From: Nocardioides sp. Root240
GTDB taxonomy: Bacteria; Actinomycetota; Actinomycetes; Propionibacteriales; Nocardioidaceae
Assembly (NCBI RefSeq): GCF_001428825.1
Contig: NZ_LMIT01000015.1
Location: forward strand, 146,698 to 210,697
Length of the DNA: 64,000 nt
Direction of reading: 5' to 3'
Shown: piece after piece, positions 44,679 through 52,977 of the stretch
Numbering within the stretch: position 1 is the first letter of the stretch
How the letters are laid out: each line of letters starts with the position of its first letter
Program-made: the position numbers and the translations under genes
Notes under the pieces: model-generated
Told to the model about the DNA's origin: nothing
Databases searched by the model: none
The model's input: only the letters and a program-made list of their open reading frames with translations

Positions 44679-45331
44679 CGACGCAGCCCCTGCGGGCCGT
44701 CCTCGCCGAGGACCAGGCGCTGCTCCGCGTCGGCCTGACCCGGATCCTCGAGGCCGGGGGGATCGAGGTGGTCGAGGCGGTCGACAACGCGCCCTCGCTC
44801 GCCCGGGCGCTGGCCCGCGACGACATCGACATCGCGGTGGTCGACGTACGGCTCCCCCCGACGCACACCACCGAGGGCCTCGAGGCGGCGACGGCCGTGC
44901 GTGCGGCCCGCCCGGCGTTCCCGGTGCTGGTGCTCAGCCAGTGGGTCGAGCCGTTGTACGCCCGGCAGCTGCTCGCCGGGGGAGAGGGCTCGATCGGGTA
45001 CCTCCTCAAGGACCGGGTCGCCGACGTCGACGCCTTCCTCGCCGCGGTCCAGCAGGTCGCCGGAGGCGGCACCGTCCTCGACCCGGAGGTGGTCGCCGCG
45101 CTCGTCTCGGCACGCAGCCGACCGCTCGACCGGCTGACCGAGCGCGAGCGCGAGGTGCTCACCCTGATGGCCGAAGGTCGCTCCAACGCGGCCATCGCGG
45201 CGCGGATGGTGGTCACCGAGAAGGCCGTCGGCAAGCACACCAACAACATCTTCACCAAGCTCGACCTGCCCCAGGCCTCCGACGACAACCGGCGGGTCCT
45301 GGCGGTGCTGGCCTGGTTGGACGGGCAGTGA
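44663..45331 (+). CDS. LuxR/NarL-type response regulator
   Basis: The 222-residue regulator has a receiver domain with Asp-Asp near residue 11 (AEDQALLRVG) and the phosphorylation Asp in IAVVDVRLPP near residue 56. The GerE-type helix-turn-helix is in residues 155-215 (LTEREREVLTLMAEGRSNAA). The GTG start follows GGAGG by 4 bases. A large inverted repeat follows its stop. Confidence 0.93.
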   Translation: MPNPLTTQPLRAVLAEDQALLRVGLTRILEAGGIEVVEAVDNAPSLARALARDDIDIAVVDVRLPPTHTTEGLEAATAVRAARPAFPVLVLSQWVEPLYARQLLAGGEGSIGYLLKDRVADVDAFLAAVQQVAGGGTVLDPEVVAALVSARSRPLDRLTEREREVLTLMAEGRSNAAIAARMVVTEKAVGKHTNNIFTKLDLPQASDDNRRVLAVLAWLDGQ

Positions 45332-45442
45332 CGGCTTGTAACTCGGTGTTCGGGTGGTCTGCCACGGTCTGGTGACTGGTCAGGAGACCGTGCCAGATGC
45401 CGTTCGACCCCGGTGGACGCACGAACACCGAGTTACAAGCCG
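45332..45442. repeat. 111-bp nested palindromic element
   Basis: A 21-bp perfect inverted repeat (45332-45352 with 45422-45442) encloses a second one of 13 bp with one mismatch (45358-45370 with 45385-45397). It begins one base after the response regulator stop and ends 60 bases before glmU. No target-site duplication and no coding potential are seen. It may be a MITE-like element, a terminator or an RNA structure. Confidence 0.7.
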
Positions 45443-45502
45443 CCAGCCGCCGGGCGCGACCCGCGGACGCGGTCGAGCACCGCGGCGTCCTAGTGTGGGC
45501 CC

Positions 45503-46981
45503 GTGACCGAACTGACCGTCATCGTCCTCGCCGCCGGCGGGGGCACCCGGATGAAGTCCAAGACCCCCAAGGTGCTCCACCGCATCGGCGGGCGCAGCAT
45601 GATCGGCCACGTGCTGACCGCGGTCGGCACCCTCGAGCCGGCCCGCGTCGTCACCGTGGTCGGCCACCAGCGGGAGCTGGTCGGTCCGCACGTCAGCGAG
45701 CTCCGTCCCGACGCCGTGCTTGCCGTGCAGGAGGAGCAGCTCGGCACCGGCCACGCCGTGCGCATCGCACTGGAGGCGCTCGACGTACCTCCTCGGGAGG
45801 GCACGGTCCTCATCGCGTACGGCGACACGCCGCTCCTCGCGGGCGAGACGCTCCAGGCGTTCGCGGCCTCCCACCGGGCGGCCGGCGCCGCGGTCAGCAT
45901 CCTCAGCGGCATCGTCGCGAACCCGCACGGCTACGGCCGGATCGTCCGTGACGAGGCGGGCGTCGTGCAGGCGATCGTCGAGGAGAAGGACGCCTCCGAG
46001 GAGGAGCGCGCGATCCGCGAGATCAACTCCGGGATCCTCGCCTTCGACGCCGCCTTCCTCCTCGAGGCCATCGGCCGGATCGGCAACGACAACGCCAAGG
46101 GCGAGTACTACCTCACCGACGCGATCGGCCTGGCCCGCGCCGACGACCTGACCGTCGCCGCCCACGCCGTCGACGACGCGCTGCAGACCGAGGGCGCCAA
46201 CGACCGGGTCCAGCTCGCCGAGCTCGGCCGCGAGCTCAACCGCCGCATCGTCACCCGCTGGATGCAGGCCGGGGTCACCGTGATGGACCCCGCCACCACG
46301 TGGATCGACGCCGACGTCGTGCTCGCGCAGGACGTCACGATCCTGCCCGGCACCCAGCTGCTCGGCGCGACCGTCGTCGCCGAGGACGCGGTGATCGGCC
46401 CCGACACCACGCTGGAGGACTGCGAGATCGGCGCCGGCGCGCGGGTGGTGCGCACCCACGGCCAGCTCGCCGTCATCGGCGCCTCCGCGACGGTCGGCCC
46501 GTTCGCCTACCTCCGCCCCGGCACCGAGCTCGGCGCGAAGGGCAAGATCGGCACCTTCGTCGAGACCAAGAACGCCAAGATCGCCGACGGCGCCAAGGTC
46601 CCGCACCTGTCGTACGTCGGCGACGCCGAGATCGGCGAGGGCACCAACATCGGCGCCGGCACGATCTTCGCCAACTACGACGGCGTCAACAAGCACCGCA
46701 CGGTCGTCGGCAAGCACGCCCGGACCGGCTCCAACAACACCTTCGTCGCCCCGGTGACGATCGGCGACGGCGCCTCCACGGGCGGCGGCACGGTCGTCCG
46801 GAGGGACGTCCCGGCCGGCGCGCTGGCCGTCAGCGGCGGTCCCCAGCGCAACCTGGCAGGGTGGGTCGCGTCACGTCGCGCCGGCACTGCGCAGGCGGAG
46901 GCCGCGGGCGCCGTACCGGGTGAACAGTCCGAAAACGGTCAGGGACTTGGGGGCGACCCCGGCGAGCAGGCAGAATCCTAG
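45503..46981 (+). CDS. glmU: Bifunctional GlcN-1-P acetyltransferase/GlcNAc-1-P uridylyltransferase
   Basis: The 492-residue enzyme makes UDP-GlcNAc for peptidoglycan. The N-terminal pyrophosphorylase domain shows LAAGGGTRMKSKTPKVLH near residue 9. The C-terminal left-handed beta-helix has hexapeptide repeats (GTNIGAGTIFANYDG) and an acetyltransferase histidine region. The tail after about residue 455 is acidic and low complexity, as in actinobacterial GlmU. It starts at GTG and precedes prs by 33 bases, forming the usual glmU-prs pair. Confidence 0.97.
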   Translation: MTELTVIVLAAGGGTRMKSKTPKVLHRIGGRSMIGHVLTAVGTLEPARVVTVVGHQRELVGPHVSELRPDAVLAVQEEQLGTGHAVRIALEALDVPPREGTVLIAYGDTPLLAGETLQAFAASHRAAGAAVSILSGIVANPHGYGRIVRDEAGVVQAIVEEKDASEEERAIREINSGILAFDAAFLLEAIGRIGNDNAKGEYYLTDAIGLARADDLTVAAHAVDDALQTEGANDRVQLAELGRELNRRIVTRWMQAGVTVMDPATTWIDADVVLAQDVTILPGTQLLGATVVAEDAVIGPDTTLEDCEIGAGARVVRTHGQLAVIGASATVGPFAYLRPGTELGAKGKIGTFVETKNAKIADGAKVPHLSYVGDAEIGEGTNIGAGTIFANYDGVNKHRTVVGKHARTGSNNTFVAPVTIGDGASTGGGTVVRRDVPAGALAVSGGPQRNLAGWVASRRAGTAQAEAAGAVPGEQSENGQGLGGDPGEQAES

Positions 46982-47014
46982 GCAGCACCTTCGGCGACCA
47001 GGGGAGTCACGCGC

Positions 47015-47995
47015 GTGAGCGGTCTGAAGAAGACGACTGAGAAGAACCTGATGGTCTTCTCCGGCCGGGCACACCCCGAGCTGGCGACCGAGGTCGCGGA
47101 GATCCTCGACCAGCAGCTGGTCCCGACCGACGCGCGGGAGTTCGCCAACGGCGAGATCTACATCCGCTACGAGGAGTCGGTCCGCGGCTGCGACGCCTTC
47201 GTCATCCAGAGCCACACCACTCCGATCAACGAGTGGATCATGGAGCACCTGATCATGGTCGACGCGCTCAAGCGCGCCTCGGCCAAGCGGATCACGGTCG
47301 TCATGCCGTTCTGGGGCTACAGCCGTCAGGACAAGAAGCACCGCGGCCGCGAGCCCATCTCGGCGCGCCTGATGGCCGACCTGTTCAAGACGGCCGGCGC
47401 CGACCGGATCATCACGGTCGACCTGCACGCCGACCAGCTCCAGGGCTTCTTCGACGGCCCGGTCGACCACCTGATGGCGCTGCCGCTCCTGACCGACTAC
47501 ATCAAGCAGAAGTACGGCGACCAGGAGCTCGCCGTCGTCTCGCCGGACGCCGGCCGCATCAAGGTCGCCGAGCGCTGGGCCGCGCGCCTGGGCGGCGCGC
47601 CGCTGGCGTTCATCCACAAGACCCGTCGTACCGACGTCGCCAACGAGGTCGTCGCCAACCGCGTCGTCGGTGACGTGAAGGGCAAGATCTGCGTCCTCAC
47701 CGACGACATGATCGACACCGGCGGCACGATCGTGAAGGCCGCTGACGCGCTGATGGCCGAGGGCGCCGCCGGGGTGATCATCGCCGCGACCCACGCGATC
47801 CTCTCCGACCCCGCCGTCGACCGCCTGAAGAACAGCGTCGCCACCGAGGTCGTCATCACCAACACGCTCCCCGTCCCGCCGGAGAAGCAGTTCGACAAGC
47901 TCACCACGCTGTCGATCGCTCCGCTGGTCGCCCGGGCGATCCGCGAGGTCTTCGAGGACGGCTCCGTCACCTCGATGTTCGACGGCCACGCGTAG
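47015..47995 (+). CDS. prs: Ribose-phosphate pyrophosphokinase
   Basis: The 326-residue enzyme converts ribose 5-phosphate and ATP to PRPP for nucleotide, histidine and tryptophan synthesis. Conserved features are FGYSRQDKK-like PFWGYSRQDKKHRGREP, DLHADQLQGFF and the PRPP loop LTDDMIDTGGTIVKAADAL. GTG start with a GGGGAG site upstream. It lies directly after glmU. Confidence 0.98.
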   Translation: MSGLKKTTEKNLMVFSGRAHPELATEVAEILDQQLVPTDAREFANGEIYIRYEESVRGCDAFVIQSHTTPINEWIMEHLIMVDALKRASAKRITVVMPFWGYSRQDKKHRGREPISARLMADLFKTAGADRIITVDLHADQLQGFFDGPVDHLMALPLLTDYIKQKYGDQELAVVSPDAGRIKVAERWAARLGGAPLAFIHKTRRTDVANEVVANRVVGDVKGKICVLTDDMIDTGGTIVKAADALMAEGAAGVIIAATHAILSDPAVDRLKNSVATEVVITNTLPVPPEKQFDKLTTLSIAPLVARAIREVFEDGSVTSMFDGHA

Positions 47996-48015
47996 CGGAA
48001 TCGCCGTTCCGTTTT

Positions 48016-48041
48016 GTTGCGGTTTGGGACCAATCCGCAAC
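48016..48041 (+). terminator. Hairpin after prs
   Basis: GTTGCGGTTTGG (48016-48027) pairs with CCAATCCGCAAC (48030-48041) with one mismatch. It is preceded by GTTTT and lies between the convergent ends of prs and the AAA gene. It overlaps repeat copy 2. It probably ends both transcripts. Confidence 0.65.
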
Positions 48042-48086
48042 ATTTCGGGTCCGCGAGCTGCGGTTCCTGCCCAATCGGCGGGGGTC
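48023..48086. repeat. Dispersed intergenic repeat, copy 2
   Basis: It aligns with 20-82 from TTTGG to GGGGGTC. The shared core lies at 48058-48073 (CTGCGGTTCCTGCCCA). Like copy 1 it is located just beyond the stop codon of a minus-strand gene (AAA ATPase, stop at 48097). It has no coding signal. Confidence 0.55.
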
Positions 48087-48096
48087 TGGTCGCGCC

Positions 48097-49269
48097 TCAG
48101 GCCCCATCGAGGGAACGTACGAACGCGCCGAACCCTGGCAGCGTGAACCGCACCAGGCCGTGACCCACGGGTTCGATCACGCCTTTCTCGATGAGGCGCT
48201 CCCGGGGCGCGCTGATCGACCGTGAGTCGCGGCCCATGCCGGCCGCGATCGCCGCGCGGGTCACGTTGTCGGTGCCGGCCGCGGCCATCGCGGCGAGGAA
48301 CGACTGCTCGGTCGGGGTCGCGGCACCCCATCGGGCGCGGTGCATCGCGGTGAGCTGCTCCCGCGCGGCCGGCAGGCCTCGCCGTACGTCGGGCAGACCG
48401 AGCCGGTCGCCGGCAGCCGGCCGGGCGGCGTCCCAGGTGCTGCTGCCGATCAGCTGCAGCAGGTAGGGGTAGCCCCGCGCCTCGGTGACGATGGCGGTCA
48501 GTGCGCCGTCGGTCCACGACACCCCGGCAGCCTCGGCCGGCGCGGTGAGCACCGCCCGGGCGTCGGCCTCGTTGAGGACGTCGAGTGGGACGAAGGTGCT
48601 GCGCTCTCCGAAGGTGGCGGCCCGGGTCAGCGCCTCGGGCGTGACGGGCAGGCCGGCGGCGACGGCGGCGAGCGGGTTCTCCGTGCGCTCGCCGTCGAGG
48701 TTCTGCAGGGTGTTCAGCAGCACCGACATCTCGTCGGCCGAGGCGGTGTGCAGCTCGTCGAGCAGGAGCAGCAGCCCGGCCCCGCCGCGCTCGCGCACCG
48801 CCGTGGCCGCGTCGTGGAGCAGTCCCTCGAGCACCCCGATGGCGGCGTACGGCGGTGCCGTGGTCTCCCGGCGGGACAGCTCGGCCTGCACCTTCGCCCC
48901 GGGCAGCCCGACCTCGACCGTGAGCCGCTCGAGCTGGCCGCGCCAGCGGTGGCCCGCGGCGCCGGCGGGGACCGCGTCGGCCTGCTCGAGCGCGCGGCCC
49001 ACCTTGTGGGCGATCTCCGCGAGCACCGGCTGCTGGCGTGAGCAGGCGACCCACGCGGTGACGAAGCCGGACTCGATCGCCCGCCGTTGGCCGGCCCGGA
49101 GCAGCGAGGTCTTGCCGATGCCGCGGGGCGCGTGGAAGACGAGGAGTGGTCCCCCGAGCTCACCGAACGACTGGACCCGGGCGAGCCGGTCCTCGATCCG
49201 CCGCATCTCGGCGGTGCGACCGGCCAGGATCCGCGGCACCTGGCCGGGGGTGTACGGGTTGTCCGGCAC
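48097..49269 (-). CDS. AAA ATPase with C-terminal winged helix
   Basis: The 390-residue protein has Walker A HAPRGIGKTSLLRAG near residue 46 and a Walker B-like LLLLDELH, and it ends in a winged-helix domain (residues 300-385). The architecture resembles Orc1/Cdc6-like or STAND-type regulators, and no origin role is implied. The GTG start has GGAGG 5 bases upstream; an earlier GTG lacks one. An inverted repeat lies in its promoter. The gene is between prs and rplY, which are neighbours in many relatives. Confidence 0.85.
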   Translation of the reverse strand: MPDNPYTPGQVPRILAGRTAEMRRIEDRLARVQSFGELGGPLLVFHAPRGIGKTSLLRAGQRRAIESGFVTAWVACSRQQPVLAEIAHKVGRALEQADAVPAGAAGHRWRGQLERLTVEVGLPGAKVQAELSRRETTAPPYAAIGVLEGLLHDAATAVRERGGAGLLLLLDELHTASADEMSVLLNTLQNLDGERTENPLAAVAAGLPVTPEALTRAATFGERSTFVPLDVLNEADARAVLTAPAEAAGVSWTDGALTAIVTEARGYPYLLQLIGSSTWDAARPAAGDRLGLPDVRRGLPAAREQLTAMHRARWGAATPTEQSFLAAMAAAGTDNVTRAAIAAGMGRDSRSISAPRERLIEKGVIEPVGHGLVRFTLPGFGAFVRSLDGA

Positions 49270-49293
49270 GACGGCCTCCACGTGATACGTCTT

Positions 49294-49322
49294 GATACTT
49301 CGCCCAAGTATAAGGAAGTATC
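49294..49322. promoter_or_regulatory. Inverted repeat in the AAA ATPase promoter
   Basis: GATACTTC (49294-49301) and GAAGTATC (49315-49322) form an exact 8-bp inverted repeat with a 13-base spacer. A further AAGTAT lies between them (49306-49311). This A/T-rich spot is unlike the surroundings. It lies between the DinB gene and the AAA start and is a likely operator or promoter. Confidence 0.6.
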
Positions 49323-49340
49323 CGACGGAATCGGCGTGGC

Positions 49341-49976
49341 TCAGCCCCGGGTCGGCACCGCCGCGAGCCCCTCGCCCTCGACCAGCGCGCGGTCCGGCTC
49401 GCGTCCCGACGCCAGCATCAACAGCTCCTGCACCGGCCCGCGCACCTCGGGCCCCGTGCCGCGCGACCAGTCGACGTCGGTCGCGACCAGCCGGATGCTC
49501 CGCACCAGCCTGCCCGTCCCCATCAGGGGAGCGAGGCGTCGTACCCGGTCGGCGGCGACGGCGGCGGCCTCGGGCGCCATGGCGCGGGTGCGGCCGAGCG
49601 GCCGGACGATGTCCTGGTGGTGGAGGAGGGCGTCGATCAGCGGCTCGACCGACGTGGTCGTGGGCACGTGGCGGGTGCTGGCGGCGTACCTCTCGAAGTC
49701 GCCGAGGATGCTCTCGCGGGTCTCCCGTGCGCCGAGCCGCTTCACCTCGCGGAAGATCATCGTGTTGTAGCCGCGGCCGAGGTTGCGCGCGGTCAGCCCG
49801 GCCATCTGGCCCCACCCGATCTGCGGGTTCGAGATCACGTGGGCCGCGACGTCGTGGACCGTCCAGCCGGGGCAGAGCGAGTCGTGGGCCCAGTCGGCGG
49901 CGTCGAGCTCGGCGAGGGTGGCGGCGAGGGCGGCACGCTCGGCGTGGATGTGGGCCCAGATCGCAGCCTTGTCCAT
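49341..49976 (-). CDS. Mycothiol-dependent maleylpyruvate isomerase/DinB family protein
   Basis: The 211-residue protein resembles the TIGR03083 group of mycothiol-dependent DinB enzymes. SLCPGWTVHDVAAHVISNPQ near residue 35 supplies the first metal histidine; DALLHHQDIVRPLGR supplies others. It is divergent from a MarR regulator across two operators. Detoxification with mycothiol is likely. Confidence 0.88.
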   Translation of the reverse strand: MDKAAIWAHIHAERAALAATLAELDAADWAHDSLCPGWTVHDVAAHVISNPQIGWGQMAGLTARNLGRGYNTMIFREVKRLGARETRESILGDFERYAASTRHVPTTTSVEPLIDALLHHQDIVRPLGRTRAMAPEAAAVAADRVRRLAPLMGTGRLVRSIRLVATDVDWSRGTGPEVRGPVQELLMLASGREPDRALVEGEGLAAVPTRG

Positions 49977-49988
49977 GACTCCTCCAGA

Positions 49989-50029
49989 TGGTCAGCTGTC
50001 CTGACTGATATGGTCAGTCGTCCTGACCA
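49989..50029. promoter_or_regulatory. Tandem MarR operators
   Basis: TGGTCAG-TCGTC-CTGACCA (50011-50029) is a perfect 7-bp inverted repeat. A closely related site, TGGTCAG-CTGTC-CTGACTG, lies at 49989-50007, offset by 22 bases (two helical turns). They fill the divergent promoter of the DinB and MarR genes. Confidence 0.85.
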
Positions 50030-50053
50030 GTTCGTCAACCCCGAGGAGGCACG

Positions 50054-50485
50054 GTGGCCGGACCGCACCCGGGGCTGCTGATGTTCATCGGCGCCCGGTA
50101 CGTCGAGCAGCGGGTCAGTGACGCCGTCCTCGCCGCCGGCTACGACGACCTGACCCCCGCGATGGGCCGTGCGGCCGCCCGGCTGAGCGACGACGGGATC
50201 CGCGTCACCGAGCTGGCCGAGCAGGCGCGGATCACCAAGCAGAGCGCCAGTGTGCTGGTCGACCAGCTCGAGCGGGCCGGGTACGTCGAGCGCGTCCCCG
50301 ACCCGTCCGACGCCCGCGCGCGGCTGGTGGTGATCGCTCCGCGGGGCAGGGCCGTGCAGCAGGTCGCGCGACGTACCGAACGCGCGATCGAGCGGGAGTG
50401 GGCCGCGCACCTGGGGCCCGAGCGGATGGCCGCACTCCAGGACGCCCTGCTCGCGCTGCGCGAGATCACCGATCCCTTCGCGTGA
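50054..50485 (+). CDS. MarR-family transcriptional regulator
   Basis: The 143-residue regulator has a winged helix: VTELAEQARITKQSASVLVD is the recognition region, and YVERVPDPSDARARLVVI is the wing. It is likely the repressor for the palindromes upstream and for the divergent DinB gene. The GTG start has GAGGAGG nearby. Ligands are probably phenolic or toxic compounds. Confidence 0.92.
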   Translation: MAGPHPGLLMFIGARYVEQRVSDAVLAAGYDDLTPAMGRAAARLSDDGIRVTELAEQARITKQSASVLVDQLERAGYVERVPDPSDARARLVVIAPRGRAVQQVARRTERAIEREWAAHLGPERMAALQDALLALREITDPFA

Positions 50486-50695
50486 CGCTCGGCGACGATT
50501 TCCTCGAGCGACGGCTCCGCGAGTAGTCTCTTCAGGTTGCCTCGGCGAGGGAGCTCCCGCTTCTGTGACTCCGTGATCGACTGGGCCGGCACGTCTTCTG
50601 ACCGCCGCGCGCCCTGCCGATCATCGGGCCAGGGAAGCGCGGCGCTCCTGTCTCCGGGGCCGCGTACCCGACACAGACGAGCCAGGAGTTTCCCC

Positions 50696-51328
50696 ATGAG
50701 CACCGAGAAGATCACCGCCGAGCTGCGCACCGAGTTCGGCAAGGGCGCCGCCCGCCGTACCCGCCGCGAGGGCAAGATCCCCGCCGTCATCTACGGCCAC
50801 GGCAACGACCCGATCCACGTCTCCCTCCCGGGCCACGACACCATGATGGCGATCAAGCACGGTGGCGCGAACGCGCTCCTCGAGCTCGACATCGACGGCA
50901 CCTCGCAGCTCGCGCTGACCAAGGCCGTCCAGGTCGACGCCGTGCGCCGCGTCCTCGAGCACGTCGACTTCGTCGCCGTCGTCCGTGGCGAGAAGGTCAC
51001 CGTCGACGTCCCCGTCGTCATCGTGGGCGAGGCCGCCAACGGCACCCTGGTCGTCACCGAGAACACCACGGTCCAGGTCGAGGCCGAGGCCACCCACATC
51101 CCCGAGCAGTTCGAGGTCAACCTCGACGGCGCCGAGGCCGGCACCCAGTTCCTCGCCGGCCAGCTGGAGCTGCCGTCGGGCACGACCCTGCTGACCGACC
51201 CCGAGACCCTGGTCGTCAACGTCACCGAGCAGCAGGCCGAGGAGCCCGCCGCTGAGTCCGCCGAGGGCGACGCCGAGGCTCCGGCCGCTGACGCCGGCGA
51301 GGCCGCCGAGGGTGGCGACAGCGAGTGA
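50696..51328 (+). CDS. rplY: 50S ribosomal protein L25/general stress protein Ctc
   Basis: The 210-residue protein is the long TL5/Ctc form of L25, which binds 5S rRNA. GKGAARRTRREGKIPAVIYG marks the N-terminal domain, and the C-terminal beta domain plus an acidic Ala/Glu tail follow. CAGGAG precedes the ATG. A 210-base leader without an ORF separates it from the MarR gene. Pth follows, as in many actinobacteria. Confidence 0.96.
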   Translation: MSTEKITAELRTEFGKGAARRTRREGKIPAVIYGHGNDPIHVSLPGHDTMMAIKHGGANALLELDIDGTSQLALTKAVQVDAVRRVLEHVDFVAVVRGEKVTVDVPVVIVGEAANGTLVVTENTTVQVEAEATHIPEQFEVNLDGAEAGTQFLAGQLELPSGTTLLTDPETLVVNVTEQQAEEPAAESAEGDAEAPAADAGEAAEGGDSE

Positions 51329-51365
51329 CCCTCAGCCGGCTCAGGTGGTTCCTGGGCCGACTGAT

Positions 51366-51395
51366 CTCCCCGGCGCGGTCCTCCGCGCCGGGGAG
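51366..51395 (+). terminator. Perfect 13-bp hairpin after rplY
   Basis: CTCCCCGGCGCGG pairs exactly with CCGCGCCGGGGAG across a TCCT loop. It begins 37 bases after the rplY stop and ends before pth. This argues that pth starts at 51463, not at the longer in-frame GTG near 51325, which would translate through the hairpin. Confidence 0.8.
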
Positions 51396-51462
51396 TTCCG
51401 CGTCTCCCGCGGAATCTGATGGATCTGCCGAATCCGCCGAACCCGACGACTGGAGCGACGAC

Positions 51463-52056
51463 GTGACCGACACCGACGTCTGGCTCGTGGTCGGCCTCGG
51501 CAACCCCGGGCCGTCGTACGCCGGGCACCGCCACAACATCGGCTACCTGGTGGTCGACGAGCTCGCGTCCCGCATGGGCAGCGGGTTCCGGGCCCACAAG
51601 ACCGGCCGCGCCGACGTGGTGGAGGGCCGCCTCGGCGCCCCCGGGGTGGGCAGCGCGCGGGTCGTGCTGGCGAAGTCGCGTTCCTACATGAACGAGTCCG
51701 GCGGCCCCGTGAAGGCCCTGGCGACCTTCTACAAGGTCCCCGCCGAGCGGGTCATCGCGATCCACGACGAGCTCGACATCGACTTCGGCACCCTGCGCAT
51801 CAAGAAGGGTGGCGGCGACAACGGCCACAACGGCCTGAAGTCGATGCGCTCCTCCCTCGGCACCGGCGACTTCTTCCGCGTCCGCGCGGGCATCGGCCGC
51901 CCCCCGGGCCGCCAGGACGTCGCCGACTTCGTGCTGTCGAACTACGGGACGACGGAGCGCAAGGAGCTGCCCTTCCAGATCGACTCCGCCGCCGACGCGG
52001 TCGAGTCGCTCATCGCCGACGGCCTCGAGAAGACCCAGCAGCGCTTCAACTCCTGA
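51463..52056 (+). CDS. pth: Peptidyl-tRNA hydrolase
   Basis: The 197-residue enzyme recycles peptidyl-tRNA released from stalled ribosomes. GLGNPGPSYAGHRHNIGYLV carries the catalytic histidine, and SRSYMNESGG and HDELDIDFG are conserved. GGGDNGHNGLKS completes the active site. GTG preceded by GGAG was chosen; upstream frame contains a hairpin and low-complexity Ser/Pro residues. Confidence 0.96.
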   Translation: MTDTDVWLVVGLGNPGPSYAGHRHNIGYLVVDELASRMGSGFRAHKTGRADVVEGRLGAPGVGSARVVLAKSRSYMNESGGPVKALATFYKVPAERVIAIHDELDIDFGTLRIKKGGGDNGHNGLKSMRSSLGTGDFFRVRAGIGRPPGRQDVADFVLSNYGTTERKELPFQIDSAADAVESLIADGLEKTQQRFNS

Positions 52057-52175
52057 TGGCGCGAGCCCGTCGCTCGTTCCTCGCGCCGCGCCGGCCGACT
52101 CCGCCGACCCGACCGTCCTGTGTCACCCGAGGGAGACCTGCGTCGGCGGACGCGGCGCATCGCTAGTCTGAGCCG

Positions 52176-52967
52176 GTGACTTTCGAGCCCGGTACCCCCG
52201 CTCCCGACGTCGTCGCCGACGACCACCTGTTCGCCGCCTGGCTGGCCGAGGCCGCCGGACGCCGGCTGCTGGAGGTCCGCGCCGAGGGCCTCGAGGGCAA
52301 GGAGCTCAAGGACGCCGGCGACCGCGCGGCCCACGTGCTGCTGACCGAGCTGCTGGCGACGTACCGCCCCGACGACGCGGTGCTCTCCGAGGAGGCCCTC
52401 GAGAACGCCGCCGACAAGGACGCCCGGCTCAGCGCGGCCAAGGTCTGGATCGTCGACCCGCTCGACGGCACGCGCGAGTTCTCCGAGCCGCCGCGCGACG
52501 ACTGGGCGGTCCACGTGGCGCTGTGGCAGGACGGCGACCTGGTCGCCGGCGCCGTGGCCCAGCCGGAGCTGGGGGAGACGTTCAACACCGGCCGGCCGCC
52601 GGTCGTGCCGGCGCGGACGTCGGAGCGCCCGCGGATCGCCGTCTCGCGCACCCGCCCGCCGGCCTTCGTCGAGGCGCTGGCCAAGGAGCTCGACGCCGAG
52701 CTGGTGCCGATGGGCTCGGCCGGCGTGAAGATGATGTCGGTCGTGCGTGACGTGGCGGACGCCTACGTCCACGCGGGCGGCCAGTACGAGTGGGACTCGG
52801 CCGCTCCGGTGGCCGTCGCACGCGCCGCGGGCCTGTTCACCTCCCGGGTCGACGGCAGCGCGCTGGTCTACAACCAGGCCGACGTCTACCTGCCCGACGT
52901 GATCGTGTGCCGTCCCGAGCTCTCCGAGCAGATCCTCGCGTTCATCGCCGCGAACGGCACCGACTGA
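52176..52967 (+). CDS. cysQ: 3'(2'),5'-bisphosphate nucleotidase (CysQ, inositol monophosphatase family)
   Basis: The 263-residue metal-dependent phosphatase shows IVDPLDGTREFSEPP and LSEEALEN, two of the lithium-sensitive phosphatase motifs, and YEWDSAAPVAVARAAG near the C-terminus. It likely removes 3'-phosphate from PAP/PAPS in sulfur metabolism. The N-terminal extension is slightly longer than in E. coli. GTG start. Confidence 0.92.
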   Translation: MTFEPGTPAPDVVADDHLFAAWLAEAAGRRLLEVRAEGLEGKELKDAGDRAAHVLLTELLATYRPDDAVLSEEALENAADKDARLSAAKVWIVDPLDGTREFSEPPRDDWAVHVALWQDGDLVAGAVAQPELGETFNTGRPPVVPARTSERPRIAVSRTRPPAFVEALAKELDAELVPMGSAGVKMMSVVRDVADAYVHAGGQYEWDSAAPVAVARAAGLFTSRVDGSALVYNQADVYLPDVIVCRPELSEQILAFIAANGTD

Positions 52968-52977
52968 CGGACCTTGG

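Noticed and set aside
51325..51462. N-terminal extension of Pth from an earlier GTG
   Set aside because: It would include a perfect terminator hairpin and a Ser/Pro-rich stretch absent from other Pth proteins.
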